Source: Tipula vernalis (lineage: Eukaryota; Arthropoda; Insecta; Diptera; Tipulidae). Taken from it: a stretch of 64,000 nucleotides of DNA. Below, in pieces: positions 59,532 to 64,000 of the stretch (its first letter is position 1; each line of letters begins with the position of its first letter). Position numbers and translations under genes: made by a program. The DNA lies in assembly GCA_958295665.1 (NCBI GenBank), contig OY282558.1, positions 44,454,389 to 44,518,388 on the forward strand, given 5' to 3'. A model generated the notes under the pieces. The model saw nothing but the letters and a program-made list of their open reading frames with translations. It searched no databases and was not told the DNA's origin.

Positions 59532-60009
59532 TGTGACGGTGACACCTAGTGTGTAATAGAAGAACCTAAATGAATAGCTCAATGTTTAACTGTACTAAAA
59601 TGGAACTTTCCATGATAAAAATTGTTACGTAATGTTTCTACGCTATTCTAACTGGAGAAGTCATGAGCTTTCTAGGTTTGGTTTGTGTATATAAAACGGC
59701 GAACGAAATTGAATTGGAATATTAGTATTTGGTAAGTGATAGAGTAAAGATAAAAAGTGATTTAAATAGTGTTTTTGTGGAAATAAAAAGTAAAAGTGAA
59801 TAGTAAAATTGTGCGAAATAAAAATTATAAGTGTACAGTAAAATTTGAGAATAATTTATATAAAGTGATTTTGTGAATTTTTATTAATAAACTGTGTTGT
59901 AATAATTTTGGTGTGAAATAAATAAATTCGTTGGTGATAAATTAAATTGATTTTGTATTATTCACAATCCAGTGATACGAACCTTAATTGACAATGCAAA
60001 AACGTAACA
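59532..60009 (+). repeat. 5' LTR of gypsy element 3 (478 bp)
   Basis: Starts tgtgacggtgacacc and ends aaaacgtaaca. It has a TATA-like gtatataaaacgg (about 59686-59698) and an aataaataaattcg polyadenylation-type block near 59917. The 4-mer ATAA precedes it (59528-59531). Confidence 0.9.
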
Positions 60010-60010
60010 A

Positions 60011-60028
60011 TTGGTGACAGCGGTGGGA
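60011..60028 (+). other. Primer-binding region of gypsy element 3
   Basis: ttggtgacagcggtggg begins one or two bases after the LTR end, the position where a tRNA 3' end primes minus-strand synthesis. The tRNA is not identified. A similar ttggtgacaacagac follows the LTR-like sequence at 19504-19881. Confidence 0.65.
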
Positions 60029-60045
60029 TTGTGAATAAAAAGATA

Positions 60046-61660
60046 ATGAAAATGATTTTCAACCAATTGAAAGTTCCAGAATCAAAGAGGGAACTTGAGA
60101 AACGGTGTTTGGCCACTGATGGTAGCAAAGCAGCTTTACAAACGCGACTATGTAGTGCCATGGAGAAAGAAGGGTTAGACGCAGGTCAACATGATTTTGG
60201 GGTGGAAGTAATGGATGCGGCAACGGTAGAGAAGACAGGAGATAAACAGCCGTCAGTCGAAACAACACAACTACCATCTGGAAGTTTCGATTTGTCGCAG
60301 TTAATAGCAGCTATGAACCAGATGACGGGACAGATGAGTCTAATGGAACAACAAAACGAACGACAAATGGTGAAAATTGAGCAGTCAAATGAGCGGCAGT
60401 TGGAGACAATAAACCAGTCTAACCAAGAAATTAAATACGAAATGAAAGAACAGATGGGCGAAATTAGACAGTCAAAGACAGTGAACCTCTGCTAGTAATT
60501 TATGTTGCACCCGTTGAATATCAGTTTGAAATTTCTCTTCAATCTGTTGAACCTCCGTTTGGACAAGATGAACTTCCGTTTGCAGTTTCTTTATTTCGCC
60601 TTGCACATTTGTAGACAATTCTTGAATTTTCTCGTCCATATTATTTTGACCTTCGGCGATTTCCCCCATCTGACATAGAGCGTCAGATGGGGGAAATCGC
60701 CGAAGGTCAAAATAATATGGACGAGAAAATTCAAGAATTGTCTACAAATGTGCCAGGCGAAATAAAGAAACTGCAAACGGAAGTTCATCTTGTCCAAACG
60801 GAGGTTCAACAGATTGAAGAGAAATTTCAAACGGATATTCAACGGGTGCAACATAAATTACAAGCAGAGGTTCAACGTCTCGAGAAAGAGTTAACAGATG
60901 TCAAAGCAAGTGAAACAACGATGTAAGTGGTACAGACCGTCCAGTCGATTAAGTTAAAGCCACCAACATTCGACGGAACAACATCTTTCGGCATTTTCAA
61001 ATTTCAATTTGAAACAGCAGCCAATCAAAACCGTTGGAACGATGAACATCTTGTGGTAGCGTTAATAGTGGCCCTTAAAGGTGAAGCAGCGGAGGCCTTA
61101 CAAACAATTCCGGAAAAAGATCGCAACAGTTATCTCGAAATTATGAAGGCGCTGGATAGGAAGTACGGCAGTGACCACAAGCGTGAAATCTATTGAATGG
61201 AATTGAAAAGCCGCTACCAAAAGGGAGGAGAATCACTTCAGGAATTTGCATCGGCAATCGAGCGACTAGTTCATCTAGCACATACCAATACGTCGGCTGA
61301 TTATATGGAAAGGCTAAAAATTGACGCGTTCATTGATGGCATTCGAGATCAAGAGACACGCAAAGCGGTGATGTTGTCACCTAAAGCGACCTTCGCGGAA
61401 TCCATTGCTTGTGCGTTAACAAATGAAACTGCACAAGCCATCACCAAACCGTCAATGAAAAAACGCCGTGTGGAAATCGACACCAGCATAAATACAGAAC
61501 GGTCAACGCCAAGATACCGAGACGGAAGCGGCAAAATTAGGCCAAATGACGACGGAGCCGTTAAACAAAAGAACCAGCTTAAAGGGGTAGAAGCTGACTC
61601 CCACAACCGATTGCCCCATAACCTCCATCCGCGTTTCGAAAGTAGCAAGAGGCGGTGACC
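60046..61660 (+). pseudogene. Gypsy element 3 gag with SAP-like N-terminus
   Basis: The ATG at 60046 (MKMIFNQL) leads into a SAP-like helix-turn-helix segment, VPESKRELEKRCLATDGSK followed by LQTRLCSAM, then a Gln/Met-rich coiled-coil stretch (QQNERQMVKIEQSNERQ). The frame ends at 60493-60495, inside an inverted duplication. The coiled coil resumes at 60687 (VQTEVQQIEEKFQTDIQRV). The capsid follows as KPPTFDGTTSFGIFKFQFET (60927-61196) and YQKGGESLQEFASAIERLV (61197-61658), separated by stops at 60924 and 61194. A zinc knuckle expected before protease is missing, with a frame change near 61640. Confidence 0.85.
60482..60874. repeat. Inverted duplication inside gag, arms 193 bp, 7-nt centre
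   Basis: 60482-60674 is the inverse of 60682-60874 with only a few mismatches, separated by atagagc. The right arm is in the proper gag orientation. The left arm is an extra inverted copy that brings an early stop into gag. Confidence 0.97.
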
Positions 61661-61974
61661 GCTTAACAATCAAAGGCGACATTGATGGCACAGATTGCAT
61701 CATCACCCTCGATACAGGAGCAAATCTCACAATTGTCCGTAAAGATCTGATCGATGGAGATATACAACCAGCTAATGGATTGAAGCTACAAACAGCAACT
61801 GGAGGTAGTTCAATAATAAAAGGCAAAAAGATCGTGAAAATGAAGATCGGAAGAACTCTTTTCCAACACGAAGTGCTGATTGCAGATATTGCGGATGAAG
61901 TCATTATGGGGATGGACTTTATGAGGGTAAATGGCTTCGTGGTGGATGTTTGTGGTGGGGACGAGGAGTTTTAA
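61630..61974 (+). pseudogene. Gypsy element 3 aspartic protease
   Basis: In the frame that takes over near 61630 the segment CIITLDTGANLTIVRK carries an intact active-site D-T-G. It is followed by LQTATGGSSI and the closing DEVIMGMDFM, the conserved end of gypsy proteases. The frame stops at 61972-61974 (GDEEF), and pol continues in another frame. Protease would release Gag and Pol products. The domain itself looks intact, but it cannot be reached from the broken gag frame. Confidence 0.85.
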
Positions 61975-63026
61975 TTTACGCAGAACTCATGCAGAAATCG
62001 ACCGAAGATCTTACTGAGGCACAGAAAGATTCTGCACATCAACTACTCAAACAGTACACGTCCATATTCTGCAGTACATCGGATAATAAAGGAAGGACCT
62101 CAATGGTAAAGCATCGAATTGATACGGGAGCGGCGATGCCGATTCGTCAACCACCCAGAAGGCTACCTTTGGCAAAACAAGAAGAAGTCAATCGAATGGT
62201 AACAGATATGCAGACAGCAGGAGTAATCGAACCATCTAACAGCCCATGGAGCTCACCGGTAGTATTGGTCGAGAAGAAGGACGGTAGCATGTGATTCTGA
62301 GACACATTATCGGGTGCTCGAATATTTTCTACATTAGATCTACAAAGCGGCTATTGGCAGGTGGAAGTCCAAGAGGAAGATCGCGAGAAAACAGCGTTCA
62401 GTGTGGGTAACGGACTTTGGCAATTTAATGTTATGCCGTTCGGATTATGTAATGCCCCTGCGACTTTTGAACGATTAATGGAGCGCGTGTTAAAGGGATT
62501 ACATTGGAAGACTTGCCTAATATATCTGGACGACATCATCGTTATGGGGAAAGATTTTGACGAGCATCTAAAGAACTTGGCGGAAGTTTTAGATCGGATA
62601 CAGGCCGCCGGATTGAAGTTAAGTCCAAAGAAGTGTAAGCTGTTCAGAACTGAAGTCAAATATTTGGGTCATCTCGTAACGATTAATGGAATTCACACCG
62701 ACGAAGAAAAGTTCGCAGCGGTAAAGAACTGGCCAAGACCTAAAAATTTACACGAATTACGAAGCTTTCTGGGATTGTGCACCTATTATAGACGCTTCGT
62801 GCCAGGATTCGCCAACGTCGCCAAGAATTTATACGAGTTGACCAGGAAGAACAAGCCATTCGAATGGAAGAATGACCAGGAGGAAGCATTCGTGGAACTA
62901 AGGAGACGGTTATGTGTCGCGCCAATCCTCGCATACCCTATACCCAACGTGAAATTTATTTTGGACACCGATGCAAGTAATGACGGTATAGGAGGTGTGT
63001 TATCACAGGAAATTAATGGTCAATAA
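61950..63026 (+). pseudogene. Gypsy element 3 reverse transcriptase
   Basis: The frame 61950-62294 gives the RT start (HRIDTGAAMPIRQPPRRLP, MVTDMQTAGVIEPSNSPWSS, VVLVEKKDGS). The expected CVDYRKLN segment is missing: immediately after KKDGS there are stops, and sequence resumes at LSGARIFSTLDLQSGYWQV. The main frame 62361-63026 contains MPFGLCNAPATFERLM, the catalytic YLDD (62523-62534), YLGHLV and the connection region to ILAYPIPNVKFILDTDAS. So polymerase catalytic residues remain, but a deletion of roughly 20-30 codons near 62290-62320 disables the enzyme. Confidence 0.9.
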
Positions 63027-63335
63027 AGAGTTATTGCGTACTTCTCCAAAACATTATCGAAACCGGAGCGTAATTACTGTGTGACACGGAAAGAATTGTT
63101 GGCTATAGTGGAGTGTGTCAAGCATTTCCATAAGTATCTTTATGGCCAAAAATTCCATTTACGGACAGATCACGGCGCTTTACGGTGGCTGTTACAATTC
63201 AAGAATCCAGAGGGACAAGTAACACGCTGGATCGAACATCTTCAAAGCTATGATTTTCAAATCGAACATCGGAAGGGAAGTGCACACAGAAATGCAGATG
63301 CATTATCAAGACGGCTGTGTCCAGTAGAATGTAAA
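62940..63335 (+). pseudogene. Gypsy element 3 RNase H
   Basis: FILDTDASNDGIGGVLSQ (first catalytic Asp) ends the previous frame. A stop at 63024-63026 interrupts it, after which VIAYFSKTLSKPERNYCVTR and KELLAIVECVKHF (catalytic Glu) and LRTDHGALRWL (catalytic Asp) follow, ending with the HRNADALSRR motif. The single stop and absence of other damage suggest a recent inactivation. Confidence 0.9.
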
Positions 63336-63337
63336 CA

Positions 63338-64000
63338 TTGTGGCCATGTTGTGCAAATGAAGGCATCATCGACGTTTGGCTTACGCAAGTGCTGCCTGAT
63401 GATGACGAAATTATCAGGAAAGAGCAATTGGAGGATATGGATTTATCAGTTATAATGGAATGGAAGGAAAAGGAACACCGGCCAACTTGGAGCGAAATCG
63501 CGGGCAAAACTCCCATTGTCAAGGCTTATTGGGCTCAATGGGATAGCCTCCGTCTTGAGAATGGTTGTTTAAAACGATTGTGGGAAAGCACGGATGGCAA
63601 AGTGAAGCAATTGTTGGTGGTGATACCAAAGTGCCGGATTGCGGAAATCCTGAATGAGTATCATGGAGGAGCAAGTGGGGGCCACCTAGGAATTTATAAA
63701 ACACTAGCAAAGATACGTCAATGATTCTATTGGGCAGTCTGTGATAGAATGGTGCCAAAAATGTGACCAATGTGCGGCGGTGAAGGGACCCGCACGCAAA
63801 AGTCTTGGAATCATGAAACAATATAACGTCGGAGCACCATTCGAAAGAATTCCAATGAATGTAGCGGGGCCATTTCCCACCACCGAGAGTGGCAACAAAT
63901 ATGTGCCAGTAATAATGGATTATTTCAGCAAGTGGCCGGAGATGTACCCCATTCCCAATCAGGAGACGACAACAATAGCTGATGCCGTGGTCAACAATTG
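63338..64000 (+). pseudogene. Gypsy element 3 integrase, N-terminal half
   Basis: The zinc-binding domain is readable (EYHGGASGGHLGIYKTLAKI, then a shifted frame with CDQCAAVKG). A TGA at 63722-63724 interrupts it. In the core, PMNVAGPFP has Asn (codon 63858-63860) where the first catalytic Asp normally stands (M-D-V-A-G-P). MDYFSKWPEM follows. The second Asp and the Glu lie beyond the window. The copy is therefore doubly inactivated here. Confidence 0.85.

Larger units (their letters stand above)
59532..64000 (+). mobile_element. Ty3/gypsy element 3, plus strand, continues past the window
   Basis: 5' LTR, primer-binding region, gag, protease, RT, RNase H and the first half of integrase lie in order. 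The rest and the 3' LTR are outside the window. The LTR is the same family as the solo LTRs at 4843, 5542, 34998 and 35369, making this the only copy here with internal sequence. Confidence 0.95.

Overview
This 64 kb window looks like a gene-poor, AT-rich, intron-like stretch of an insect nuclear genome, most likely a fly. The evidence is the families of its mobile elements (Jockey-like and R1-like LINEs, Ty3/gypsy, BEL/Pao, copia, Tc1, hAT), the absence of any bacterial gene organisation, and long non-coding AT-rich spacers. The species cannot be named from sequence alone. Only one candidate host coding segment was found: a 39-codon exon at 1208-1324 with a fly-type start context and a consensus splice donor.

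Layout. 1-1324: possible 5' end of a host gene. 1739-4770: hAT transposase remnants, a BEL/Pao remnant and a fold-back MITE. 4805-7100: one old repeat copy hit by three later insertions (two solo LTRs and a 5'-truncated LINE), each with a readable target-site duplication. 7181-8829: Tc1 element with long terminal inverted repeats and a dead transposase. 11142-14671: young 5'-truncated Jockey-type LINE with a 13-bp target-site duplication and one frameshift. 15994-21067: gypsy element on the minus strand, broken by a 172-bp tandem repeat and by a nested LTR-like insertion. 22986-24561: direct duplication around three 159-bp repeats, with an expanded 8-bp microsatellite.

24852-29058: second minus-strand gypsy element with a 3' LTR and most of pol. 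29160-34600: minus-strand copia element split by a BEL/Pao element. 34887-35952: palindrome carrying two head-to-head LTRs. 38465-42727: minus-strand R1-like LINE interrupted by a 1.5-kb insert holding a 37/40-bp alternating minisatellite. 42880-45680 and 53140-55620: two decayed plus-strand BEL/Pao elements. 47613-49525: large inverted pair of ~930-bp repeat copies. 59263-59531: fold-back MITE. 59532 to the window end: a third gypsy element with 5' LTR, primer-binding site, gag with a SAP-like N-terminus, protease, RT, RNase H and the start of integrase, disabled by stops, deletions, a catalytic substitution and an inverted duplication inside gag.

The genes do not form a pathway. The window is a stratified record of repeat insertions whose relative ages can be read from nesting. 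I saw no CRISPR array, rRNA, confident tRNA or convincing new defence or metabolic system. The most informative signals are palindromes and inverted duplications of several sizes, four of them involving or abutting copies of one LTR family or the repeat that family inserted into.
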